Assembly (NCBI GenBank): GCA_040218415.1
Contig: JAVJRN010000057.1
Location: 34,992-98,991 of the forward strand
DNA length: 64,000 nucleotides
Direction of reading: 5' to 3'
From: JAVJRN01 sp040218415
GTDB lineage: Bacteria > Bacteroidota > Bacteroidia > Cytophagales > Cyclobacteriaceae
Each line of letters begins with the position of its first letter. Positions within the stretch are counted from its first letter, which is position 1. Position numbers and translations under genes: made by a program. The notes beneath the pieces were generated by a model, which ran no database searches, was not told the origin of the DNA, and worked only from the letters and a program-made list of their open reading frames with translations. Shown piece after piece: positions 56,122 through 64,000 of this stretch.

Positions 56122-57305
56122 TGAAAAGACGTTCCGACTATATCGCTCTTTTGTTTTTGTCCGTGTTGTTGGCATGCGTAGAACCTTACGATTTTGATCC
56201 CCAATCCTATGAAAAGGTTCTCGTAATAGATGGAGCAGTGAGTAATCAGGAAGGGCCATACACCGTGACACTCAACTACACGTACCCACTAGAAACCAAT
56301 CAAAGCGAATCCATTACAACTGCAAAGGTTTGGGTAGAGGATGGAGATGGAAATACCTTTCCTTATACTTTCACAAAACAGAATACTTATAGCTCACCTG
56401 ATGGATTTAGAGCAGAGACAGGTAAAAAATACGCCTTATGGGTAGAAATGCCAGATGGTAGTCGGTACCGTTCAGACAGTCAGTTGTTGCAAGCCGCTCC
56501 ACTCATTGACACGATTTACGGCAAGTATGCCGAGCTCCCCAATGAAAACGAAGATCAGAATGTCGGCGGCATTCAATTTTTTATAGACGCGAATAATAGT
56601 GATAGCAATGCCAAATACTTCCGCTATGAATGGGAAGAGGCCTACAAAATAATTACCCCCTATCCTGCACAATTCAGAGTAGCTGATGACAGTAGTATAG
56701 TACCTCTAGATACTGCAATTGGGATATGCTATCAAGAAGGAGCTTCGAACTTGTTGATTTATGGTACGTCTGTTGGTAATGCGGGAAATCAGATATTGGA
56801 GTTTCCTGTTCGGTTTTTGAGTGAATCACAACAGCAATTGCGCACTCGCTATTCCATTTTGGTTCGTCAACATGCAATTGGCGAGGCTGCTTACCTTTTT
56901 TATAAGCGATTGAGAGAAAATAATGAATCCGGAGGTTCACTTTTTGATCAGCAAGTAGGTTCTGTATATGGTAATATGTATGCAGTGGATAATCCTGACG
57001 AGGCTGTGCTTGGATTTTTTGAGGTAGCTGGAGTTTCCGAAAAACGTTCCTTTTTTGATTATGCCGATTTGGCCGATGAAATCAATCGCCCTCCGTTTAT
57101 TTATGATTGTTTTTTGATTTCAGGGGTGATCACCACGCCAGACAGTGCGGCTTACTACCTCAATATCACAGGAGGAAATATCTATTCTTACTTGGAAACA
57201 TCTCCCGATTCGGGCATGCCATCCGAAGTTGGAATTCAATCCAAGACCTGTACTGATTGTTCCTTTTATGCAGAAATTACACCTCCTGATTATTGGATAG
57301 AATGA
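56121..57305 (+). CDS. DUF4249 lipoprotein
   Basis: A 394-residue lipoprotein: MKRRSDYIALLFLSVLLAC gives a lipobox with Cys near residue 19. The mature start, DFDPQSYEKVLVIDGAVSN, and an Ig-like strand pattern (VWVEDGDGNTFPYTF) match DUF4249. Members usually lie beside STN-type TonB-dependent receptors, as here. It probably acts at the outer membrane with the receptor; the biochemical role is unknown. Its stop overlaps the next gene start by four bases. Confidence 0.88.
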   Translation: MKRRSDYIALLFLSVLLACVEPYDFDPQSYEKVLVIDGAVSNQEGPYTVTLNYTYPLETNQSESITTAKVWVEDGDGNTFPYTFTKQNTYSSPDGFRAETGKKYALWVEMPDGSRYRSDSQLLQAAPLIDTIYGKYAELPNENEDQNVGGIQFFIDANNSDSNAKYFRYEWEEAYKIITPYPAQFRVADDSSIVPLDTAIGICYQEGASNLLIYGTSVGNAGNQILEFPVRFLSESQQQLRTRYSILVRQHAIGEAAYLFYKRLRENNESGGSLFDQQVGSVYGNMYAVDNPDEAVLGFFEVAGVSEKRSFFDYADLADEINRPPFIYDCFLISGVITTPDSAAYYLNITGGNIYSYLETSPDSGMPSEVGIQSKTCTDCSFYAEITPPDYWIE

Positions 57306-59479
57306 GTAAAAAAATCATCATTTTCAATCTTGCTTGGTTATGGATATTAAGTTGTTCCTTTGGGCAAAATAACATTCAGGAGAATGTTTACCTGCATGTG
57401 AATGACGAGTTATTACTTACAGGAGAGACCCTGTATTTTTCTGCCTATTGCAATAGCGAAGCAACTGGCAAACCTTCTGAGCTAAGCCAAATTCTATATG
57501 TAGAGTTGATCGATCACAACCAAAATGCTGTTTTCCAGCAAAAAATTGGCTTGGAGAACGGACGCGGTTATGGCGACTTCTTTCTTTCATCATTGATACC
57601 TACAGGTTCTTATCAGTTATTGGCATATACAAGGTGGATGAAAAATTTTGGGCAATATTTCAGCACCAAAATTCAGGTCGTCAACCCTTTTGAAAAATAT
57701 GAGGCGCCTGCTGTTGTATCAAAGATTGAAATCGAATTCTTACCTGAGGGCGGTGCACTCATCGAAGGAACTTCCAATCTCATGGCCATGAGGAGCAATG
57801 TGCAAAAAACCTTAACTGGCAGAGTTGTCAACGAAGCTGGTGAAAAGCAAGCCGACATATATCTGAATTCCACTGGATACGGATCATTTGAGTTTACTAC
57901 AGAAATAAGTGAACAATATCAGGCGATAATAGAAGATGATCAGGGTGGTTTTTACTTTTTTGAACTGCCTACTGTCAGACAAAATGCTTCCATTATTCAA
58001 TTATCGAGAAACCAGAGTGCGTTCACGCTAAGTGTACTTGGCAAAATTTCTCCAACCATGAGACTTGTGGCCTATGATGCACAAAACATTATACTCGATC
58101 GCCCAGCTACTTCGGGAGAAACTTATTCCATAAGAACAGAAAACTTGAAAAATGGTATTTATAAGGCCGCATTAGTAGATGGAGAGGAAGAGATTTCGTC
58201 AAGATTGCTACTTCACAAAAGCGCTAACTTTTCAATCTTGAAAGAAACATCAGCAGGAACTTATTCAAAACGTTCAAAAGTATCGATTACACTTCCAGCG
58301 GAGCAAGATGCTTCCGTGTCAGTATCTGTACGGAAAATCAATCCAATGACAACATCTTACCATTCCCAGCAACATGAATTGTTGAAACACTTGAACTACC
58401 CATTATCACAGCAGGATATGGATGATCAGATTCTTTTTGCTAATTGGAAGTACGGAGAAAGCATTCCTGATTTTGAGGAAGTAAGCTTACTTCCAGAGTT
58501 ACGCGGGCAGCTCATTTCTGGCAGTATTTCTCCTCCACAGGAAGGCACCTCACTTATTTACAGCAATATTGGGAATGATTATCAAATGGCAAGTGGCTTG
58601 TCCATGGAAGATGGCAGGTTCACCATACAGATTGAGCCCTTTTATGGCAATCAATTAGCATACATCAGTGCCATCAACATTGACACAACCATAATACTGA
58701 AAATCGATAATCCATTTCTGGATAGTTATCCGGATTTTGATTATTCACTTCCAGTGCTTGACTCAGGGCAAATTGCGAACCTAACCAAACGAAGTATTCG
58801 TAATCAAATAGAAAATGCCTATTTCAATGTGAAAATGCATGAGTTACTCCCAACAGATCAGTGGCTTCCCCAGTTTCCCAAATATGATTTCCTCTACGTT
58901 CTAGATGACTATAATAGGTTTCCAAAGATGTATGAGCATTTCATCGAATACATACCAGCTGTTTCGGCTCGAAAAGGAAAAACACGATCAAAATTAAAAG
59001 TACTCCTAGCAAACACCATAGAAGGAGAATACGATCCTCTCCTACTCTTGGATGGCGTACCTGTGACTGCCGAAAAAATATTATCATTCAGCCCTTATAA
59101 AATTGAGCGAATTGGTGTAATCAATAATAGAATATATCTGGGAAACTTGGTTGCCGATGGGATGATAGCCTTTGAAACTTTCGAGCATAACCTGATGAAT
59201 TTTCCAATATCAAACAACCAAATTGAAGTTGACTATCAGGGTTTGAAAAACCGCAAGGATTATACCTTTCCTGAATACGAAACAGACAGTGCACTAAATA
59301 AAATCCCAGATTATCGGGATCAACTTTATTGGTCTCCTGAATTGAAGCTGTTTTCGGGCAAAAACAATGAAATAACCTTCTACACCAGTGATACTCCCGG
59401 AGACTTTGAAGTCATTGTGGAAGGCTATACTTACGAAGGAAAGCCTTTGTCTATCCGTCGATATTTTACAGTGAAGTAA
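57302..59479 (+). CDS. MG2/macroglobulin-like secreted protein
   Basis: About 725 residues starting at the ATG at 57302, which overlaps the DUF4249 stop; a TTG at 57293 would add three residues. A signal peptide (WILSCSFGQ) is followed by macroglobulin-type beta domains: NVYLHVNDELLLTGETLYFSAYC and IPTGSYQLLAYTRWMKNFG resemble the MG2 repeat, and LPEGGALIEGTSNLMA the next domain. The C-terminal region is less clear, with a short plug-like LLLLDGVPVTAEKILSF. It is the last gene of the receptor operon. Role unknown, possibly handling of proteins or peptides at the surface. Confidence 0.75.
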   Translation: MSKKIIIFNLAWLWILSCSFGQNNIQENVYLHVNDELLLTGETLYFSAYCNSEATGKPSELSQILYVELIDHNQNAVFQQKIGLENGRGYGDFFLSSLIPTGSYQLLAYTRWMKNFGQYFSTKIQVVNPFEKYEAPAVVSKIEIEFLPEGGALIEGTSNLMAMRSNVQKTLTGRVVNEAGEKQADIYLNSTGYGSFEFTTEISEQYQAIIEDDQGGFYFFELPTVRQNASIIQLSRNQSAFTLSVLGKISPTMRLVAYDAQNIILDRPATSGETYSIRTENLKNGIYKAALVDGEEEISSRLLLHKSANFSILKETSAGTYSKRSKVSITLPAEQDASVSVSVRKINPMTTSYHSQQHELLKHLNYPLSQQDMDDQILFANWKYGESIPDFEEVSLLPELRGQLISGSISPPQEGTSLIYSNIGNDYQMASGLSMEDGRFTIQIEPFYGNQLAYISAINIDTTIILKIDNPFLDSYPDFDYSLPVLDSGQIANLTKRSIRNQIENAYFNVKMHELLPTDQWLPQFPKYDFLYVLDDYNRFPKMYEHFIEYIPAVSARKGKTRSKLKVLLANTIEGEYDPLLLLDGVPVTAEKILSFSPYKIERIGVINNRIYLGNLVADGMIAFETFEHNLMNFPISNNQIEVDYQGLKNRKDYTFPEYETDSALNKIPDYRDQLYWSPELKLFSGKNNEITFYTSDTPGDFEVIVEGYTYEGKPLSIRRYFTVK

Positions 59480-59858
59480 TCAAAAAATCAAGCCCGTTTT
59501 TGGCCTATCCGGTTGTTAGAACATTGATTCACAACACATTAAGCTTTGCAACTTCATAAAGCAGAACAAGTCTTTAGTCAGACACGAAATTGATGCTTTT
59601 TGAAGATATACTCTCTTTTGTCGAATATAAATGCTGATACATCATCAGCGGAATATTAATTCGAATAAAGATCAAAAATATGTTCAGTATCCTTGCCATC
59701 ATTAATTCCTAATATCCAACATACCTCAGACAAATCCGAGAAGTCCAATCTCCCCTCTTTGTTGAAAGTTCTGACTTTTGAATCCTTATCGACTTTTGTA
59801 AAACGTGGAAATGTATAATACCGAAAGAATAAAGATTGTTTTCAGTATCATGTTATTA
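59480..59858. other. Intergenic region with an unexplained minus-strand open frame
   Basis: About 380 bases. From 59841 down to 59656 the minus strand is open for 61 codons without an ATG, GTG or TTG start; its residues include LDFSDLSEVCWILGIND, which looks protein-like. It may be the tail of a lost gene. The rest shows nothing recognisable. Confidence 0.4.
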
Positions 59859-60599
59859 TCATTTAAATTTTTCCTCGCGCTCTTCAATGACCTCTTGAGT
59901 AGAAAAACGATAGCGCATGTTTCTGTAAACAGCTATATCTGTGATGTCATCAGGAGTCCCATTTGGGATAGCTCTTGCATTTGCAGAGACGCGGTATTCC
60001 CCTTTGATGGGAAGCACCCTATGCCAACAGTGCCCATGCACAATCACCAGCGTTCCCTTTTTTGGAGACAACACTATTTGATTCTCTAAATCCTCATGCG
60101 GTTTGCCTGACGGTATCTCCCCTATTTTGTGAGAGCCAGAGTATACAATCGTTTGGCCACCTGTTTTCTCATTGATGTCATGGGTATAAAAAAGGCGATT
60201 TAGGTTAAATCTACTTGAAACTTCGGGCGGACAATCCTGATGCCAAGCCTGACCTTGGGTGCCTTGTTTGGAAAACATTACCATCAGATAAAGCGATTCC
60301 CACCCGTTTCCCAATATACTTTGGGTGAGCTTTCCAAGCTGTTCGTCGGATTCAATAGACTGAAAGTTTGCATCACCTTCCCGTAAAGGAAACCAGGGAA
60401 TAACTTCTGTTGCTGATTTTTGAATGAAGTCTTCCGAATGTTCCCACTCAGGATTTCTTCCAAAATGTGCCAGAATCACCTTATTCAAATGGTCCATCAA
60501 CTCATCCGTGAAAAAGTTTTCAATCACCACATAACCTTGCTCCCAGAAGTCTTGGACATATTGTTGATAATTCATTGGTTTATCTTTATTTGTTTCCAT
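59859..60599 (-). CDS. Phytanoyl-CoA dioxygenase family protein
   Basis: A 246-residue Fe(II)/2-oxoglutarate-dependent oxygenase of the PhyH family. The iron-binding HxD is WHQDCPPE (about residues 118-121) and the distal His is in GHCWHRVLPI, followed by the Arg of YRVSANARAI that would bind 2-oxoglutarate. It has no export signal. An internal Met nine residues on (MNYQQYV) is a possible alternative start. It stands alone, with no neighbouring biosynthetic genes to suggest a substrate. Confidence 0.88.
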   Translation of the reverse strand: METNKDKPMNYQQYVQDFWEQGYVVIENFFTDELMDHLNKVILAHFGRNPEWEHSEDFIQKSATEVIPWFPLREGDANFQSIESDEQLGKLTQSILGNGWESLYLMVMFSKQGTQGQAWHQDCPPEVSSRFNLNRLFYTHDINEKTGGQTIVYSGSHKIGEIPSGKPHEDLENQIVLSPKKGTLVIVHGHCWHRVLPIKGEYRVSANARAIPNGTPDDITDIAVYRNMRYRFSTQEVIEEREEKFK

Positions 60600-61491
60600 G
60601 GACGGTTTATATATTGATTTTCACGTTTCAGTAAAATTTAGCTCAAAAGAAAAGCTGCAACCTCATCGATGATAACGACCAGCTCATAGGTGAGCGTTGA
60701 TTATTAAATACATCAAAATAGCCATTATGGAGCTACTTGATTTGATGGGATCGTAAGTTAGATACACAACGCTAAATTTACTGATTACACTTTTGAATAT
60801 CACAAGAAGTGAGACAGTTTTCACCACTGTAAAACAGGCAAGACCGGTTCGTAAAGCGACGATTCAAGTGCCTTCCGAATACGTATAACAAAACTTTATG
60901 TATTATTATAAGATAGTACTAAACTCTCTAATAGTGCCTATGTAAGCGCTTTGACGTTTGTGTGAAATAGTAGAGGCTATTATTTTTAAATACCGCTTCA
61001 TTAATAGAGCGTTTTTTTTCATGTAGTTGTTTGACAGCTCTGAATATTTGGAATAAACCAAAATTTATTTAGAAAAAACCATTAATAGACATTTATAACG
61101 TTATACGGTTTTCAAAATTCCCGGTTAAGACCAAATCCCATTGCTAAACAGTTAATAAGTTGTTTTGCATTTTTTTTTTATATTATTAGAATGCGCCATT
61201 CAATTTTCACCGTTGATGTTGCAATAAATCTCAAAAAAAGAAAATCAAATAAACCTGGTAAAACATTGGCAAAACATGACCTAAAGGTTACAAACAAAGG
61301 GTTCTTTTGGAAATTCAAAAACTCATTAACCTTTACGGTGAGATAAAAAATAAGGCAAAAGGTTGGTCCATAAGGTACATTTGATTCTGCCGATTTAAGT
61401 AATCCACCAAACCTTGTCAAATTCGATGAATAGCTTATATTCACGGTATTCTATCTGAAAAGGCGCCTATCTTGATAATAATGACGCTTCT
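60600..61491. other. Long AT-rich intergenic region with a questionable small open frame
   Basis: About 890 bases without a supported gene. An 88-codon minus-strand frame (61178-61444) is present, but it has no export signal, no known motif and a low-complexity hydrophobic sequence; I treat it as doubtful. A T-run after a small CGCT/AGCG hairpin lies near 61000. A run of about ten T near 61170 adds to the low complexity. Probably a decayed region plus the promoter of the cytochrome fusion gene. Confidence 0.4.
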
Positions 61492-61509
61492 TTGGTATAC
61501 CAGTACCCT

Positions 61510-63597
61510 ATGCAACAAGCTATTACTACTTTCCAGTCATTGATTAAAAGCAAACTCTACTGCCTCGCCTTCACTGTAGGACTAATGGGATCATCGGTCA
61601 TCCTCCCTTCTTGCAGTACTGAAATGATCGCTGGCTATCCATTACTCGGTGCTAGTCAAGGTATCGGCAGTGCCACATTGCTGGTCAATGACTTGAAAAG
61701 CACGCGTGACTTCTATGCTGATACTTTAGGTTTCGATATCGATAAGCCAGAGAAGTTTAAGAAAGGAGTACCTACAGGAACTAACAACACTACGATAAAC
61801 TTTCCTGATATGTCCTCCCTTAAGCTGATGACTATAGAAGACTCTCTGGTTACTTCCGAAACACCTTCGTTTCTTACGTCATTCTTAGCGAAGCATGAAG
61901 GCATCACACGGTATGCATTAGCTACTTCTTCTGTAGATACCACCTATTCATTTTTGACTGATCAAAATTTCAGGATGGATTCCGTAAAATCCTATCGCAC
62001 CTCAGACGAGTCTGCCAAAGGATGGACCCGTGATGACGGTGGAGTCCAAGAGCACCTCTTGGCATTCCAAGCCCAACAGACGAAACCCTACTTACCAACT
62101 TTCATAGAGAATGCAGGAAGCGATTACCAAAGAATGCAAAAAATGTGGAATACCTTCTATGCCTACTATAGAAGTTATTCGTCGCATCGAAATGGAGTCA
62201 TCGGTATTGGTGCCATTCGTATCGCCGTGGATAGTTTAGAATCGGCACGCGCACAATTCAAACAAATGGGTCTGAAAGAACTCAAGTCTCGCTCGTCTGA
62301 TATGATGGCAATCTTTCAGCTCAAGCGACAACAAGAGCTTCAGATAGTCACTTCTAAAACGAATGGTGATGAGATTTCTAACTTTCTAGAAGAGCGGGGA
62401 TCTGGTGTTTTTGCCATCCAATTTGAAGTAATCAATATAGATTCGACCTATGCGTTTTTAAGTGAACGACTACCTACAGAGGCACTTCTAATGGATTCCT
62501 TGTCAGGGCGCGTGACAGTATTAAGAAAATATGCCCATGGTGTGCAGTTAGATTTTGTCAACGAACCAGCATCACAAGCATTGATGGCTCAGCGACTGCA
62601 AGTTGGCTCTAAGTTGGATAGTGTCGCAGCACAAAATGCGTCTGGCATGTATCAAAAATACTGTGCTCTTTGCCATGGCGAAGATCGCCAAGGCTATGCT
62701 GCCGACAATGCACCTTCCCTCCGATCTAAATCTTTACTGGGAACATCAAAGTCCAATAATTTCATGCGCTATACCATGCAATACGGTAGAGTCGGAACTG
62801 CTATGGCCGGCTACCTTGACGCGCAAGGTGGCCCTATGGAGTACATAGAAATAGAGGTACTTCTTCAGTGGCTTTATGATCAGGCTGGTGTAGAGAAGCC
62901 TATTGAACTTTCGCGCGAGCCTGTATTAGGTGATATAGCACTGGGCACAAAAGTGTATCAAGAAAATTGTGCCGTTTGCCACGGAACTGAAGGAGAAGGT
63001 ATCTCCGCTCCTGCTCTTGGAGGCTCCATGCTTTTGGCCACAGCTACAGATGAATTCCTGAAATACGCCATCTCCGAAGGAAGAGACGGTACTCCAATGA
63101 TCGGCTTTAAAGATATCCTAGACGAAGAAGAAATCAACGGTGTAACAGCATTTCTGAGAAGTCGCGCAGCTGGTTGGAATATTCCTGAGGCTGATACAGT
63201 GACTATTCCTACGCCAGACAACTATGTGTTGAACCCTACAGGCAAAGCACCCAATTTCGAGCTGCGTGATGGACGATTTGTATCAGCTGCACAGGTGAAT
63301 CAGGCCTTACAAGACCATGCCCGAATGATCATATTGGATGCACGATCAGAAGTAGCCTGGCGCCAGACGCATATACCTGGTTCTATTCCCGTGCCGTACT
63401 ATGAAGATCCTGAGACTTTCGTCAATGACATACCCAACGACAGTACATGGATTGTCGCTTATTGTGCGTGTCCTCATGCTGCGTCAGGTCGAGTAGTTCA
63501 GACGTTGAAACGCTATGGATATCAACATACAGCCATACTGGATGAAGGAATCCTCGTGTGGGCAGGTCTCGGCTACCCAGTCAAAAACGGACAATAA
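61510..63597 (+). CDS. Lipoprotein fusing two VOC domains, two cytochrome c domains and a rhodanese
   Basis: About 695 residues from the ATG at 61510; a TTG at 61492 would add six. A signal ending ILPSCSTE gives a lipobox near residue 35. Order: glyoxalase/VOC domain (about 50-170, IGSATLLVNDLKSTRDFYADTLGF); second VOC-like domain (about 230-345, GAIRIAVDSLESARAQFKQMGL); cytochrome c domain with C385-A-L-C-H; second with C487-A-V-C-H; rhodanese domain (about 595-695) with active loop Y-C652-A-C-P-H-A-A-S-G. Each part is a recognised family; the combination in one envelope lipoprotein is unusual. It suggests electron transfer coupled to a sulfur or small-molecule reaction outside the inner membrane. 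The gene stands alone. Confidence 0.85.
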   Translation: MQQAITTFQSLIKSKLYCLAFTVGLMGSSVILPSCSTEMIAGYPLLGASQGIGSATLLVNDLKSTRDFYADTLGFDIDKPEKFKKGVPTGTNNTTINFPDMSSLKLMTIEDSLVTSETPSFLTSFLAKHEGITRYALATSSVDTTYSFLTDQNFRMDSVKSYRTSDESAKGWTRDDGGVQEHLLAFQAQQTKPYLPTFIENAGSDYQRMQKMWNTFYAYYRSYSSHRNGVIGIGAIRIAVDSLESARAQFKQMGLKELKSRSSDMMAIFQLKRQQELQIVTSKTNGDEISNFLEERGSGVFAIQFEVINIDSTYAFLSERLPTEALLMDSLSGRVTVLRKYAHGVQLDFVNEPASQALMAQRLQVGSKLDSVAAQNASGMYQKYCALCHGEDRQGYAADNAPSLRSKSLLGTSKSNNFMRYTMQYGRVGTAMAGYLDAQGGPMEYIEIEVLLQWLYDQAGVEKPIELSREPVLGDIALGTKVYQENCAVCHGTEGEGISAPALGGSMLLATATDEFLKYAISEGRDGTPMIGFKDILDEEEINGVTAFLRSRAAGWNIPEADTVTIPTPDNYVLNPTGKAPNFELRDGRFVSAAQVNQALQDHARMIILDARSEVAWRQTHIPGSIPVPYYEDPETFVNDIPNDSTWIVAYCACPHAASGRVVQTLKRYGYQHTAILDEGILVWAGLGYPVKNGQ

Positions 63598-63674
63598 GTG
63601 AAGAAACTTAAAGTCATGAAGTGATTGAATAGAGAAGTTTTGAGCAAGAAATACTGAATGATTATTAAAGAATA

Positions 63675-63929
63675 GAGTTCGTTGATTGGATTGCGTTTGC
63701 GAGAGTCTTCAAAAATTTTGCTAACATACCTCCTGAATCCACCATGGCTCACTTACATTTTGAGTTATTGACCTATTGGTTGGTAAACACAATCAGGAAT
63801 CTGCTCAAACTAAAAGGTATTAAAGATTTCTGGCAGAAGATTGTTCGAAAAAACCAATCATGCTTATTTCACTTGAAAAGTATACCAGTGTTTCAGTTCA
63901 AAAGTATACCATTTATGGTTAATAATTAA
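63675..63929 (+). pseudogene. IS4/IS1634-type transposase C-terminal remnant
   Basis: An open frame without a proper start whose residues match the end of IS4-superfamily transposases: ESTMAHLHFELLTYWLVNTIR followed by LKGIKDFWQKIVRK. The catalytic DDE region is absent, because only the last 70-80 residues remain. The first Met (63744) lies inside the conserved segment and cannot be the natural start. The C-terminal 15 residues run into unrelated sequence that looks like another element end. Confidence 0.7.
63876..63911. repeat. Direct repeats AAAAGTATACCA (IS-end-like)
   Basis: Two identical 12-bp copies (63876-63887 and 63900-63911) are spaced 24 bases apart, each preceded by TT(G/C). Repeated copies of AAAAGTgTACCA-like units are typical of the ends of IS21-family elements, where the transposase binds. 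Only the end is present; no IstA/IstB gene is in the window. Confidence 0.5.
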
Positions 63930-63938
63930 ATTATTACT

Positions 63939-63990
63939 ATATAACGTAACGCCATGGATAGGCTAGCCTATCCATGGCGTTACGTTATAT
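63939..63990. repeat. Perfect 52-bp palindrome
   Basis: Each half is 26 bases and they meet at GGCTAGCC with no spacer: the left half (63939-63964) is the exact reverse complement of the right half (63965-63990). Arms include ATAACGTAACGCCATGGATA. It is outside any gene, next to IS remnants, ten bases from the window edge. A recognition site for a transposase or resolvase, a terminal inverted repeat junction, or a terminator (followed by CCTTTTCTTT) are possible. Confidence 0.85.
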
Positions 63991-64000
63991 CCTTTTCTTT

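Noticed and set aside
61178..61444. 88-codon minus-strand frame in the gap before the cytochrome fusion gene
   Set aside because: Hydrophobic, Phe/Leu-rich, no recognised motif and no neighbour support; it may be a shadow or relic, so it is not listed as a gene.
1..64000. CRISPR array, tRNA, rRNA or prophage
   Set aside because: No regularly spaced direct repeats, no clover-leaf or rRNA-like sequence and no phage structural gene was seen.

Overview
The window comes from a low-GC Bacteroidota chromosome, most likely a marine member of the Cytophagales or a relative. The basis is SusC/SusD outer-membrane pairs, many lipoproteins with short Lys/Arg-rich signal peptides and a Leu-rich core ending in Cys, DUF4249, head-GIN and DUF6691 proteins, and TAnnTTTG-type promoter boxes. 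Genus cannot be fixed from the sequence alone. No rRNA, tRNA or CRISPR array was seen.

Layout. 1-6000: housekeeping and small genes (PepSY-like secreted protein, Rieske protein, small lipoprotein, methionyl-tRNA synthetase, M61 peptidase). 6083-37624: a large beta-glucan (laminarin-type) utilisation locus. It holds a membrane-spanning propeller/LuxR regulator on the minus strand and a plus-strand block (9182-16744) with a glycosidase-barrel fusion, two glycan-binding lipoproteins and a GH16. A second plus-strand block (16895-29057) encodes a sugar porter, a GH149-type beta-1,3-glucan phosphorylase, GH3, GH17 lipoprotein, GH30, a GPH-type symporter and a cytoplasmic GH17. Minus-strand genes follow for SusD, SusC, a second GH16 and a PKD-type glycan-binding lipoprotein. 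38124-47465: S4 RNA-binding protein, two dehydrogenase-fold proteins, a two-part YeeE/YedE transporter, ABC1 kinase with a TetR-like partner, a thioredoxin-fold protein, a head-GIN protein, and the GTPases Era and Der. 47591-47984: a frameshifted DUF2130 relic. 48148-59479: a secreted BNR-propeller protein, a metallophosphoesterase lipoprotein, and a four-gene locus (small secreted protein, STN-type TonB-dependent receptor, DUF4249 lipoprotein, macroglobulin-like protein). 59859-63597: a phytanoyl-CoA dioxygenase-like protein and an unusual VOC-VOC-cytochrome c-cytochrome c-rhodanese lipoprotein. 63675-64000: insertion-sequence debris and a perfect 52-bp palindrome.

How the glucan locus should work (inference): surface lipoproteins bind and GH16/GH30/GH17 enzymes cut a beta-1,3-glucan with beta-1,6 branches. 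SusC/SusD import oligosaccharides to the periplasm, where GH3 and the fusion enzyme may trim them. MFS porters move sugars across the inner membrane, and the GH149 phosphorylase with the signal-less GH17 process oligosaccharides in the cytoplasm, saving ATP by yielding glucose-1-phosphate. The propeller regulator beside it is the obvious sensor.

Most noteworthy: the glycosidase-outer-membrane-barrel fusion, the five-module cytochrome/rhodanese lipoprotein, and the terminal palindrome next to IS remnants.
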